Notes: generated by a model not told the origin, from the letters alone. Counted from the first letter of the stretch, positions 48,246 through 61,504 are shown. The stretch is 64,000 bases of DNA from Brachionus manjavacas (GCA_019054805.1 JAHQIY010000004.1:3472001-3536000), one strand, 5' to 3'. Made by a program: numbers and translations.

Positions 48246-49027
48246 AAAATTGGTCAAGTATTTTGTGTTTGAATTACAAAATCTAATGTTGAAATTACAT
48301 AGAAGTATTTTTTCAGTCTCAAATAAAAAATAAATTTTAAGTTAATTGCAAGCATTTTCATATTTAAAATTTAACTTGTTAATGAGAAAGAACAAGTTTA
48401 GTTTTTATTTAAAAATTAAAAAAAAATATCTTAATTTTTTCTTGTGTTTTGTGGTTCATCTAAAACACTTTAATTGTGGTTCGTTAAATGTATTTTAACA
48501 AAAACTTTTATAATAAATAAAAAGAAAATAGAACGTAGAAATAGGTATAATCAGCGTAGTATTATTTTTAGTGTTCATCATATCATAAGCCTGAATAAGT
48601 TTGAAAAAATTTTAGTTCCAAAAATATCTCCGTTCAATTTTCTATTTTTCATTATATAAGTTTTTGTTAAAATATATTAAACAAACTTCATTTAAAAATT
48701 TTAAAAAGGATGTTTTTTATTTTAGGTAAAAAAGATGCAATCAAGTATGTTGCAGTATTTTTAAAATATATTGTATCATAGTAAATTTTGATTTATCAAA
48801 AAAAGAAGAATTTTTTTTTTATTTTTGAAATTCACAATACCTTCAATTATTCAAATAAAAACAAAACTTGTTCTATCTCAATAACAAAATTAATTTAATA
48901 ATAAAAATGCTTGCAATTTTAACTTAAAATTATTTTTTTATTTGAGACTGAAAAAAATATTTGAAACATAGCGCTTTTTCTATTTTATTTCAACATTGGA
49001 TATATTAAAAATTAAACCAATTTTATA
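48246..49027. mobile_element. Inverted-repeat element with about 140-bp arms
   Basis: 48281-48416 pairs with 48846-49000 in reverse complement at roughly 75-80 percent: TTTTTTCAGTCTCAAATAAA, TTTTAAGTTAA, TTGCAAGCATTTT, AGAACAAGTTT. AAAATTGGT may mark both outer ends. A related half-copy occurs at 63651-63745. The interior has a 61-codon frame (48474-48659) without recognisable domains. Confidence 0.75.
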
Positions 49028-49235
49028 TACATTTTAAAATATTAAAATTCTAAAAATAGTTAAAAAAAAAGAACAAAAATCTAATATTTAAATTAAATAA
49101 AACTCTAAGTTTTAATTTCAAACTTAAATTTTCAGCATTCAAACTCAATTTATTTCTTTAAGTTCATAAATTCAAACTTCATTTAACAACCCTAATTTTA
49201 GTTCCTTTTTAAATAAAACCAAAAATTTAGACAAA

Positions 49236-49590
49236 TTATAAAAAAACAGAATTTTTTAGAGCAATTAAATTTAGACAAATAATATTTAATTGCCCTAAAA
49301 AATTCTTTAAATTGGTAAACTTTATCATGAAAGACTCAGGTTCAGACATGAAAATAGAATTAAGGCTCAAGAAGTGCACACTATCTTCAGTTTCGGTTTT
49401 TGAATTTGAAATCTGTTTTTGTGAAAATTCAAGAATGCCAAAATTTTTTGGGGAAATCAAAAAAAAAGTTTTGGAAAAAAACGCTTCAAAAATGTCCAAC
49501 ATAATTAAAAATAGACCCATTCTGTTGATCTCTTTCAATTTTACTTTTGTACCTTTAAAGTACGATTCAAACTTGTGCGTAAGTCATTAA
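49236..49590. other. Coding-like segment interrupted by a MITE, unassigned
   Basis: Both strands are open: plus 49312-49590 (92 codons, including FEFEICFCENSRMPKFFG) and minus 49236-49538 (100 codons). Base composition is more balanced than the neighbourhood and the plus-strand peptide has realistic residue use. The plus frame runs into the inverted-repeat element that begins at 49571. I recognise no domain. It could be an exon relic or a transposon piece. Confidence 0.3.
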
Positions 49591-49932
49591 GTCAAAGTCA
49601 AGTCACGCACTCAACTTAAAATTTTTTTTTAGACGATTCATTTGACTTTACTTTTAAATTTTGACTTGTCTTATTTGAATTTAAGAAAAATTTTAGTATA
49701 AAATAAATTAACTTAGACTTGAATTTTTCAAGTAGAGTAAGTTTTATTATGATCTAGAATTTAAAGGTTATTTTTTTTTACTAATTTTTTAAAACACTGT
49801 TCATGTCAAGTTAAGTCAAGTCAAAAAAAAGTCAAGTATAAAAGTAAAGTCAAATAACTTGACTTTTAAAAAATATATTTTAAGAGTCTTAAGTCACTAA
49901 AAAATGACTTAAATTTTGATTCACGCACAAGT
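49571..49932. mobile_element. MITE built of AAGTCA words, with flanking GTACGAT
   Basis: ACTTGTGCGT at 49571-49580 is matched by ACGCACAAGT at 49923-49932. Inside, AAGTCAAGTC-type words are repeated many times in both orientations (TCAAGTTAAGTCAAGTC, TTGACTTTA). GTACGAT occurs on both flanks (49560-49566 and 49936-49942), which could be a target-site duplication. Confidence 0.65.
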
Positions 49933-49942
49933 CTGGTACGAT

Positions 49943-52900
49943 CAAAAGACCTAAATTTTGAATCTAGTAAATTTGTTAATCTAAATTTAATCTAAATTTT
50001 TTGAACTTATTTGATCCTTGCACAAATTTTTCTATTAATTTAAGTGAATTATTATTAAAAAATAATTTTCAATAGAAAAAGTTAATAATTTTTATAAAAA
50101 TAATTTTTGTCATGCTATCCAACAGATTATTAAGGAGGGTTCATCTTTTCAATGCTTTACGAACCTTGGAACCTATGACTTACACACAAACATTTCGATT
50201 TTACCAGCTACTAAAATTAATAAATGGATTTATTAAGAAACAAATTCTGCTGAAATTCAGTAGATTTTAGAATTTTTTTTATTGCATAAAGTTTCGTAAA
50301 ATTTTAGTTGGGTATTTTATTTTTTGTTTTTATTTTTTTCTTATAAACTTTTACAATAAAATATTTTTTTAAATAAAAATTAAATTTTGTCAATCTCGCA
50401 GTCTCTTAATCGTTTTTTAAAATATTCATGATAAAAACAATGAAGATGATGTTTTTAGCAATCTATTAGAATTTTATTTTTAACACTTTGGAATGATTTT
50501 TCCAAGTTTTAGAATAAAAACTCTTAATTTTTTCTATCACCCCATAATTCAGCTATATAATTATTCTGTTTTTCGTACCATTAATATATTAAGACAATTA
50601 AGGTTAGATAAAATATAAAAAGAATTTTTAGTTTAATGTTTTATAGTAATTTAATTGATTTTTATACAGAAATTAGAATAAAAATTAATAAAAATTTTTC
50701 AAATGAATTTTCACACTAATTTTTTATATTTTTTTCGAGCTAATAGCCCAAAAATCTCAATTTCAATTGAAAGATGGAAAAATTTCAACCGGATATCCCA
50801 AGACTGTTAAGCCCAATAATCCAAAATCATGCTCTAAATTTGGCGACATGAAAAAAAAATATTTAAGATAAATTTTCTTAAAATTATAAATATAGTTGTT
50901 TTTCGTGCTTATGTATCGTTTCTATTTGATTAAATTTAATTGAATTTTTTTATTCGGATTATAAATAGTTAAATAAATTGTGTTATGAATTTAATCTTTT
51001 TTATTTCATCCTTTAAATGTTCGCTGAAAGAGAGATCAACTTATTCAGTAAACACCAACTTCATTGCTTATACTATTTTTAACTTTTAAATCTTATTAGA
51101 TTTAATGCGTCTTTAAGCTCGTGATCAGTCAATTAAAAGCTAAAATGCAGACAAAAATTTAAGGAAATTAATTTTTCTAAAATAAGCTCAAATGATTTAA
51201 TAAATTTTTTGTGAAAGAAGCTTTGAATTTTTGAAAAATTATATTTAATAATTGCCTAGAAGACCTGAAATTATTTTTTTTTAAAACATATTTATTTATT
51301 CAATTTAAAGCCCTAATAAAATAATTGTCTAGTATTTATATCATGCAAAAGCAAATATTAATCTTATCAAAACCCAAAGGATTCCAAACCATTCCAAAAC
51401 AAACTAGGTAATTTGAACCTTTGTTCATAAAGAATCCAAAAAATTAATTAAAAATGTCTCAAGGACAGCTACAAGAATGTGAGTAAAAACAAAAAATGGG
51501 TTTCGAGCCACTAATTTATACTTCCTTTTAGATTTATTGGAACAATTAGCAATGCGAAGTTGACCACGAACTTAAAACAGTGCATAGAATAAATTCTTTT
51601 AAAAAGAAATCTAGAGTTTAAATTTTTTGAAAGTGAATTTTTATCAAAAATATTTCCTCTTTAATAATTTTTAGTTTTATTAATTTAAATTATAATTCTC
51701 CTCTATTTTTGTAGTCAACTTCACCTAACTAATTATTCAAATAAATCTATAAATTAGTAACTTAATATCCATTTAATTATTTTAATCTACAATTTTGTAA
51801 AAAATTAAAGCTGAAAAAAATACTATTTAAAAGGAAATTAATATTTTTGTCCTAAATGCAGGCTTTGATGATTAAATTTATCGACAAGTCCCTAATGTAC
51901 CATTATTATCACCAAATTAAAAACTAATAAATTTGCTTGAATAAAGATAAAAATAATAGGAGCATTCGAAATTTCAGCTCAGCATTTTTTCAAATGGGTC
52001 GTAAGTCAAGACCAAATTAAAATAATTTAATAAAAAAATTAAGACAGGAATATTGCTTTATTTTTTTGATACTAATGCATATTTATTGAAAAAAAGCCGA
52101 ATGAGCTTTGAAAACCGTCTTTAAAAAAGCTATCCAAAAAAGCATTTTTCCAAATCTATGATTCCCTTGTTATTGTGATTAATTAAATTAACAGTCTCTT
52201 TAAACAAGCTTCTTTGATTATATAATTTCTTAATCTATATGCTTTTTCAGGAAGGCTTAGACAAAAATAGAAATCCAAGTCCTTCAAACAATAAAGTTCA
52301 AACTTTATTCTGATTTTTAGATAAATTATTTTCAATATTTTCATAGGATATCTTGTAACCTTTTTAAATTCAAAATTTCGAATTAAATTATTTTATTGTC
52401 TGCATATCCTTTGATTTTGAACTTGATTGTTGAAAACCTTTGAAGTCAAAAATTAAATTTTGACTAAGCTACGTTCTTAAAAACAACAATCCCAAAAAAT
52501 GATTATTTTGCCAAAAAAGCATTTTTTTTAACTCAGAATTCTTTAAATTTTTTTCTAAAGACGAAAAAAAACAAACAGTCAATTTTTGCTATGCTAATTA
52601 AGCGAGTTGAATTCCGGAATGAGTGAAGATAATAATTAAGCTTAAAATATAAAATTTTGCTTTTCTGAATTTTATTCAAAGTTAAGCTTTAAAAATTCAC
52701 AATAATCATAATTTAAAAATTCGATAAATTTAAATGCTTGAATCATTTTAAATCAAAAAATTTACTGTATGATTGAAAGAACATAAATTAATCACCAAAA
52801 AAAACGATTGCCTTAGGAAAAAAGTCAACAAAATAGCAACAATTAACACTATGAATCAATAAATTCTGAGGTATTGAGTATTTAAAGCTAAAATAACCTA

Positions 52901-54150
52901 TTTAAAAAAATCAGCTAAATTTTTAATTTTTTATAATTAAAAAAGAGACTTTCTTGAATTATAAGTTTCAATAATAAATTACTTCTAGTCGGGAAAAGTA
53001 TTAGCTTTTGGAATTGAATTTTTTAATAATCTCAAATGATTTCCTTAAAGAAAATGTATGGAATTTATTTTGAATAATCTGCCAATTTAAAGCTTTTACT
53101 TATTGTAAATTGTAAATTTTTGGATTTTTTTTAAATCGCCTTAAAATCCATACTAAGATTTATTGCTTTAGATCTCTAATTAATTTTAATTAAAAAAACT
53201 TTTTACCTTTCTCAATTAGATTAACTTACAACAAAAAAAAATTGAAATAAAGTGCTCCAAATAATGGACAGATATTTTGATTTTCTAAATTTTTGAAATT
53301 AAACTCAGATAAATATAAATTTAAAAAAAAAATTTTGCCAAGAATTGTAAAAAAAATTTAGCAGCTTTAATTTGCATCAAAACTAATTAAGATTAAAAGA
53401 ACCTGGCAGAGGTCATGATACTCGAAAGTAATATGCTTGACTAAAGTTTGGGTTTCGGGGCGCTATAAATAAGATTTTTCAAGTAATATTTACATTCCGC
53501 TAAATTTGAAAAAATTAGATAAAAATATTGTAATTTTATTATGTTATTTTTTAAGTTTTTTTAGCAAATATGATAATATTAAAAAATGTATGAAAAAACT
53601 TCTCTTTAAATCCAATTTTTAATTATTGAAATTTATTTAAAAAATAGTAAAAATATTTTATTTAAGAAAAAATGAAAAAAAAAATATTATCATTCTTTAA
53701 AATAACAGATACAAAAAACATTGAAAAGTATAAATTTTATCGTTCTCATTAATGAAAGAATAAATTTAAATCTTCCTAAAATTAATATCATAAAATCCAT
53801 CGATTTTTCTTAATTAATGTGACGCTTAAAATTTAATTTCAATAAAACTAAAATAAAATATGTCTAGAGTTTTAATTTTAGGTGATAAAAATTGTAACGA
53901 AAAATGATGATAAATGGTTCAGACATTCAGGATGCTAAATTGGTTTTAGCAATTCTAACAAAATTTAAAATAATTTTTTTAAAAGATTTTTCAATTTTTA
54001 AATTAGTAAAAATTTCCTTTTATCAACCAGTTTTGGTTTTACGTAAATTCTAGTAATTCATTGCAAAATAAGGTAAATTTACGCTAATTATCGTTATTTT
54101 TCCTAATTTTAAAAACTTAACGTTATTTTACAAAGAATTAGACAAAAACC
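49943..54150. other. Gene desert, nothing recognised
   Basis: Over 4 kb of AT-rich DNA. Short patches of higher complexity (50100-50210, 50745-50850, 53400-53470) have no sustained frame. No RNA gene found. Confidence 0.5.
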
Positions 54151-54324
54151 ATGTGTATACAAGACGTTTATTTTTTTCGTGGCCAAGAGGAAGATAAATA
54201 CTATTTTATTTCAAACAATGCTAATAAACTCAGAAAAGAGATAGAATCAAATATTAAAAAAGTAGGGATTAAAGAAAACATCGAGAAATTTTGCTTCTAT
54301 GCGTACACAGTGTATTTCAAATAA
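54151..54324 (+). CDS. Candidate small ORF, 57 codons, unknown
   Basis: ATG to TAA without interruption; the peptide begins MCIQDVYFFRGQEEDKYYF and continues with a charged helix (NANKLRKEIESNIKKVG). Residue use is diverse and unlike chance frames here, which are dominated by F, I, K and N. No homologue recognised. It may be a lone exon or the remnant of a transposon frame. Confidence 0.3.
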   Translation: MCIQDVYFFRGQEEDKYYFISNNANKLRKEIESNIKKVGIKENIEKFCFYAYTVYFK

Positions 54325-54870
54325 CATAATCGCAGTATCCATAAAACTAAAGCTTTCAAGGGAAGTTTTGTCCTACAAAAACATTTAAATGAAAAAAGAA
54401 GGATAGAAAAAACTAGCAAAAGATTAGTTTTTTAGACAAAATAATTATTTTATATTTTTTGCAGATAGAAAAATAAATATTTGAGAGAAAACGGTTTTTT
54501 TTGTACCAATAAATTTTTAAATATTTAATGAACATTTTTGATTTTAACATGTATTTTTGGTATAAAAAAAAGGACATGCTCATAAAATTTGTTAATTCTA
54601 GAGACTAACTCAAAATTTAACTAAATTTATATTAAAAATGTACTGTTTATCATGTGAAAGTGTTTAATAGCTGATCAAAATCTTATTTCTAGTCAATGAT
54701 TCTGATTCAGCAATTTTACGAGAATTAAATTTGAATAAAAGTCTATTAAAACCATGATTGTCATTTAATGAGTAATCTCTTGAGAAATTAAAAAGGCTGT
54801 TAATGAACTCTCTCCCTCTGGCTTATCTGGATTCATTGGAATTGGAAACAAAATATTTTATTCCACTTTT

Positions 54871-55313
54871 GGGACTAACCGGTTATGTTATCAGCTGATA
54901 ACATATTTTGTTATCAAACTGGTCACCTCCGGTTATGTTATCATGCGGATAACAAAAAATGTTATCAAGGAAAACTTTAAAAAAAAAAACTTTAAAAAAA
55001 AAACATTTGTTAAATTTAGTTATCGTTACAAAAATTAATCATTAAATAAAAAAAATCATTAAAAAAAATTTGAAAATTGTAAAAATTAATATTGTTTTTT
55101 TTTATGAGTGCGGGACATATAATTAAGCAACAGGGGCCTTCCATATATTTTACGTCAGAGTAAAATTTTACTATTTCAAATGTTTTAAAATTTATTAAAC
55201 TTTATGTTATCATGTTTGATAACATTTTTTGTTATCCGCAAGATAACAAAACCGGAGGTGACCAGTTTGATAACAAAATATGTTATCACCTGATAACATA
55301 ACCGGGTAGTTCC
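54871..55313. mobile_element. 443-bp MITE with 98-bp termini containing nested palindromes
   Basis: Left terminus 54871-54969 and right terminus 55216-55313 are reverse complements at over 90 percent. Each holds palindromic modules, for example TGTTATCAGCTGATAACA, and repeated TTATC/GATAA words, plus CCGG. Flanks CCACTTTT (54863-54870) and ACACTTTT (55314-55321) agree at 7 of 8, suggesting an 8-bp target duplication as made by hAT-type transposases. No coding frame inside. Confidence 0.88.
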
Positions 55314-55321
55314 ACACTTTT

Positions 55322-58300
55322 TCTTTTTAAAATTTCTTAATTTAAATTAAAAATCCTAGACAATTGGAAATTTGCTTTTGAATAGATCTAATTTAACTAA
55401 TTATGACAGTTTATCAGTATAAAAATTTTTGAGAAAATTGAAGCATTAAAAAAAATTATTTAAGTTAAATTTGATTTTTTTTAAATGGTCTTCATGGTTT
55501 TAAATCTGGTTGTTCTTGTTTAAAAACAATTTTAAATAATATAATAATCGATAATTCTACTTTTTAGGTCTTCTTACGAATTATCTTAAAAAAAGGCGCC
55601 AAATTTTTCGCTTTGGAGTGAATACCCTGACCTGTAAAAATGAAATAAAGAATTTCTATTAGACCTTTTTTTATTATTTAAGAATGTCATGTTTAAAATT
55701 ATTTATATTTAACAACTGACCTTAAAAGTTAAAAAAAAGTTAATAAGACTCATAAATAAGACTCATAAAATTAAAAGTATAACTTTAAAAATATTGAAAA
55801 TCTGGTTGAATTTGTATATTTCTATTCAAGATTAATTAATAACTTTTTGGTCAATAAATCAAATGTTAAGTCTTTAAAATTAAAGCTAACTTCTAGTAAG
55901 AAAAAATTATTTTTATATATTTTAATAAAAAAAGAATTTTAACTTGATTTTTTTAATTTGAATTGAATTGAAATAATAATTTTATAGTAATTAAAATTTT
56001 CTGATAATTTCAAATTTGCTAATCAGTTTTCGGAAACAGGAACACCAGCCTTTTAATCTACCTTCAAACCTTATTATTCGAGTTAAATTTTTTTTTTTTA
56101 AATAGATGTAATTAAATTAAACATTGTCAAAAATATCAAACTTATTTTTGTCGAGTTAAACCAATATTTAACTCGACAAAACTCAAACTAAACAGTCTAC
56201 CAAGAACTAACTTCTATTCCTAGGATTAACATTTTAAACAAAAGCTTTAGCTGTCTTTGGTATTTGGCTAATAGCATATTTTTTGGCTTTTTTTGTTCCA
56301 AAAACTTGTCCAGCAAGAAAAAAAAAAACAATTTCCGTCAAAATTTGGTTGGAGCATCTACTAGAACCATATTAAAGACGTGTTTTATACTTTAAAAGCT
56401 TTTTTAATACTATAATGACTTAAGATTATCCGATTATTTTTTTTATTCTATAAGAAAAATTTTAATGCTAATAAAATTTATATTGTTTATATACTATAAA
56501 AGTATTTTTATTAGTCAAATAATTTTTCCCATTTATTTTTAAGCATAAAAAAGATTATTTTTTAATTAAAATTCAAAATATTCCTAAAAGATATTTTGGG
56601 GATCCTCTGATTATATTTTATAAGAAATTAAATTAGCTGCATAAAATATCTAACTAAGAGATTTTACTTTTTTAATTTTATTTTGTGAATTTTAAATTTA
56701 TTTAGATAAAGCTTAATTTTATATTAAAAAAAAATATTATAAATTTTATTCTACTAATTCACTCAAAGAAAGTACACATGGGATCATTTTTTGAAAAGAA
56801 CTCGGAGCTTCTGGTCATTTAAAAAATCACTGAAACCAGTAGAAAACACTTGGAATACTTTATTAATTAAATACTTACTGATATTTGAACCAAAAGTTTA
56901 TTTCTACTTTTAATTTAATCCAAAGCGAAATCTTGATTATAAAAAAATTTTATAAACTATTATATTTCATTTATAAGGGTTAAATTATTGTATCGAAGCT
57001 GCATTAGTTTATATCAAATAATGATTAATTTTCTTAATAAAAAAAGCGGAATAGAATGCTATTTGGAAATGATACGAACAGGAATGATTATTCTTTAAAC
57101 ACTTCGCCAGCTAGGCCGGATTTACTGATATAAATTCTTAAATCTCAAACTAAATTGTTTGCGTCTTTAACATTACAAAAATTTATCTTTAGTACCACTT
57201 AAGAAGATTAAAAAAAGGATAAGTTGATGCAATCGAGCCTGAACTGATACTATCTTGATCTGTTTAATTCAGAAGCGATTCATCAAAAGTTTTCAACTTT
57301 TAATTTTTTTTTAATTGAATTGGGTACATTCTTTCCTCGTTAATCAGACTATTTTGACGCACATGCCAAATTCAATGATCTAAAATTTTTGCTAAATATT
57401 TTCACATTGTCTAATTAATTTAATTCTAAAGACTTATTTAAATTTGAAAATCGTAATAAATTAGATAAAATTTTAAAAAATTAATTTTCTTATCCGATTA
57501 TTTAACCGAAATCATTAAACTGGATTGTCGGATTAAAAAGGAATTATAAAATTTTATGTGATTATTTTTTCAAAATTAATTTAAATTCTAAAACTTTTTT
57601 TTTCTTTATTATTTTAAGACTAAAAATAAAAGTAATGAAAAATAAAATTGTTTGAAAAAAATCTTATCTAGTTTTAAACACGCTCATTAAATGACATTAA
57701 ATGTTTTAAATGATTAAGTGATAATTAGAAGACTTACAAAAATTCTTTAAAGAGGCTAAAATTCCAGTTCAACAAAATAAAAGAAACAACAAATTTTGAT
57801 CTTTCAGAAAACATGGTGATATCAATTAAATTTGTTGCTAAAAAATTATGATTACTGGAAACTCTAGGTCTGTAATCATAGTAATCATGGTGATCATTTA
57901 AAGCAGTTTTTAATGATATGAAGTTTTTAGTAAGATAAACTTTTTAGAAATCATACAACGTTAATAGCATGGCTCCAAGAAGACTGCTGTATCTCTAATT
58001 ATTATAATTATTCAAAAAAACACTCAACTTAAAAAACAAGAAAAAATAACTCGGAAGATTAATTTAATTTTAATTTTTTTCGTTAAAATAAAAAAAATTA
58101 AATGCAATTTTTGAAAAAAATTATGTAAAAATTAAATCTAAAAAAATTTGATTTTCATTTTCTAAATTATCATTGAAATGCTTTGAAAATATTCCAGAAT
58201 AAGTAAAATATTCATGAGGTTAATTGCTTCCTTTCCACAAAATCTCAACCAATTATTAATTTAGGAAATTAATTTCTTAGTGACAATAAGGATCTAGGAT

Positions 58301-60310
58301 AGCAATTATGATTTATTAAAACTTAGAAAGTGAATTAACTAGCTTTTTTCCGCATTGAACTCGGAAATGCCAAAATTACCATTTGAAAGTCTTTGAACTT
58401 GAAAAAATTATTTTTTGTTGAGTAAAATTAATGCAAAATATAAAAATCACTTAAAAAAATGAATTTTAATTTCCTGAAAATATTTTTTATTTAATAATTA
58501 AAATAAATGATTTTAAAAAAATTTAAATAAAAGTGGAATACATTTCAAAATAATAAAAAAAAATTATTCTCAATGGGACGCTAATGCTTAATTTTGTATC
58601 TTCAAACATGCATTGAAAAATAGCGAAAAATTATCAAATTTTTAAAAATTTATTTAAAAATAAAACAAAATTTAGATCTACATGAATCATTAGAAAAAAA
58701 ATTAATTATATATAATATTAAATATATAATTTGCATAAAAAAAAAAAATTAAAAAAAGAGGGATTCTCCTAATAAAACAAAATTAATTTCTATTAAAACT
58801 CTTATTGATAATTTTTTTTTATGATTTTGAAAAGCTCTTAATTAAAAATTTTGTTTGTTTTTTTAAAGGCTAAAACAGATGAAATAAATCCTCTTTACAT
58901 CTTATATTCATATAAATACTTAATTAAAACATTTCGCTTGAAAGGCGTTAACCTCCTCTTACTGGAATTAGTATTTATTTTATATCATGAAAAATGCGGA
59001 AGCAATTATTTAATTCAGCTACAATTACAAAATTTAGTTTTATTTCTATAATTGGTGCAGACAATTTAAAAAATCCTCTATTTTTTTAAACAGAAAAATT
59101 CATAATTAATCTTATGTAACTTCTTTTGGTGCATTTTTCACGCCTGGAAAATGTTTCATTTTTTTAAATTGACATTTTTGAAGAAAAATTAAAAAACGGT
59201 GAAAAAATAAAAGCGAATTATCTGAATTTATTCCTCATTTCAAAAATGTAATTTTTAAAAAATTAGATTTAATTGATTATAATCGTTGGATTCAATTTCA
59301 GTAACAGTGAAAAGACCATCGTTTAAATAAATTTTTTCAAATAGGAAAATAAAAAGCTATTTCTAAATTTCATATAACTGGGGTTTTTTGACATAATATA
59401 TGGTGCTGAAGAGATTTTTTTTATTGTTTAAGGAAGCTTTTTATTTAACTTTAAATTACAGGAAATAAGGTCTAAAGGATGTTTTTATTTTCCAAAGAAA
59501 TTAAGCAAAAAACTAATATTTATTTAATGTTTTGTTTTTTAATTAAGCTTATTAAAAGCACAAACTGAATTTATTAAATGAATTTGAATATTTTATTTTT
59601 TTTTTAATTTAATTTTCTAATATAAAGTTTAATATGAAAAACAGATTCTAAATGAGCATGATTAGTTTTAAATCATACCTGTTGAAACATAAAAATTTCA
59701 AGTCACAATTTAAGAAAATTGTTCTATTTAATAAATCAAAAAATCTACTCGATTCTTTACAAATTTTTTTTTTAATTATTAAAAAATCAAAATCTTATTA
59801 AGAACGAAAAATTAAAAACGTGTAGGAGATCATCTCATGTTGAAAAAATGCGCACCATTATTTGCTTTGCTGGCAATTTTTAATTTTTCTTAATACTAAT
59901 AACATTTTCATGATCTAATTCAGCACGAATTAAATTAAAGTATTTGAAATTTTTGTTTTCAAATGACGTAAAGGTATTCCATTATTTTGAAACAGAGAAA
60001 ATTTAATCTTGAAAAAACTCATCAATACTAATCAAATAAGGAAAAACTCAAAATATATCAATAATCAATAAAAAATTGTGCGCAAGCCGTTCGAAACAGC
60101 CCTGGTGGTCTTTAATCTAATTTTTTTTTAATATATTCAAAAAATTAATTTATCAAAATAAAAATATAAAAATTATGTGATTAAATTTTGAATTTCTTAA
60201 AGATTTTGCCAAAAAGTAATGTTTTAGTAAATAAAAAAAGGCTCTAATTGCTTTAAAATAATTTAGTTAAAAATATTGAATGTGAAAATAGATTTAATTT
60301 GCAATAATTT
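55322..60310. other. Gene desert with one short exon-like stretch and a hairpin
   Basis: At about 55575-55640 the minus strand shows TTTTTACAG followed by a frame QGIHSKAKNLAPFFKIIRKK and stop, exon-like but isolated. A perfect 15-bp hairpin lies at 56146-56181. Otherwise AT-rich with no supported gene; a 66-codon plus frame at 58851-59051 has no family features. Confidence 0.45.
56146..56181. repeat. Perfect 15-bp hairpin
   Basis: TTTTGTCGAGTTAAA, loop CCAATA, TTTAACTCGACAAAA. Exact complementarity; function unknown. Confidence 0.9.
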
Positions 60311-60515
60311 TTCGTAAATTATTTTAAAAATTTTTTGAAAAAAAATTAGGAAAAAAAGCGTAAATATTTCGAAGATTTTAAATAAATAATTTTACGAAAA
60401 AAATGAGTACTAAGAAAGCTTAAATATTTCGTAGATTTTGAATAAATAATTTTTCGAAAAAAAAATCTGTAAAAAAATCGTAAATATTTCGAAGATTTTG
60501 AATCAAATAACCTTC
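60311..60515. repeat. 60-bp tandem repeat, about 3.4 units
   Basis: Units start at 60361, 60421 and 60481 in exact 60-bp register, each beginning TAAATATTTCG(A/T)AGATTTT. A degenerate partial unit precedes (60311-60360). Divergence between units is moderate. Confidence 0.9.
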
Positions 60516-61352
60516 GTCAAAACTCCTTCGAGTTCAATGTTTTTGAAATTCTTATTATCTGAGTTTTAATTTAAATAATATTAGATAAGTATGATATTTG
60601 AAACATTTTTTAAATATAATGGTGAGAACAAACTTTGTATTACCGTACATCAGTATATCACCATCCAGAAATTTAAGTGTTTATAAAGTGCTTAAAAATA
60701 TTAACCAAATTTATATCTATAAATAATTACGAATCTTTCAATCTGCTACTAATTTTTTATTTAAATTATTCTAAATTCCATTAACTTGAAAAACAAATTA
60801 CCTTTTCAATCAAAATTATTGTTTATTTGAATCGAGCATTTGCTTCTTCAGACTAAAAAATTTTAAATACGAACATTTTGACGCAACAAAAACAAGAAAG
60901 ATTTTCAACAGCTTAAGAACATCTGAGTTTTGAACAGATTATATTTTTTGCTTAGAAACTGAAAACGGGTCCTGAAGACAGGCAAAAATGTATTAAATTT
61001 ACCGAGTTTTTTAGAATTTGGTATGAAAAATTTTGAAAGAACAGAATAAAAATACTAGATAAAATTCATGTCGATTTAGAAAATATCTTAAACCAAAATA
61101 TATGCAAAAAATTAACCTTTTTTTTGAATTTTTGGAATTAAAGGATAGATTTTAAATTTAAAATAGCCAAAACTGATTTTATTTATTACTCTGATAGAAT
61201 TTAAATCCACCAAAATTCCACCTTTTTAGCATCCGTGCGTCCCTGTATTCCATTGATGGGCAGCATTTTCTTGAATTCTATTTCAATTTTAAAATTTTTT
61301 TAAAAGCCAAAGTTAACTTATTATTATTAATTTTTCTGGAAAAAGTTACCGC
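60516..61352. other. No gene seen
   Basis: AT-rich sequence without supported feature. Confidence 0.5.
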
Positions 61353-61504
61353 AATTAACGGCGCAAACCCCAATCTAGAGTAAACCAAACAAATTCAGCA
61401 CCATTTAAACAACTAGCTTTTCCTTTTTGATATCAGTTTCTTAATAAAATATTTTTTTCTTTGGTATTTTAAAGTTCTCCATAAACCAACTTCAGAAGTA
61501 GCGA
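61353..61504 (+). repeat. 152-bp direct duplication, copy 1
   Basis: From AATTAACGGCGCAAACCCCA to CTTCAGAAGTAGCG, nearly identical to 63488-63639; I see a single mismatch over the core. Flanks differ. Confidence 0.95.
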
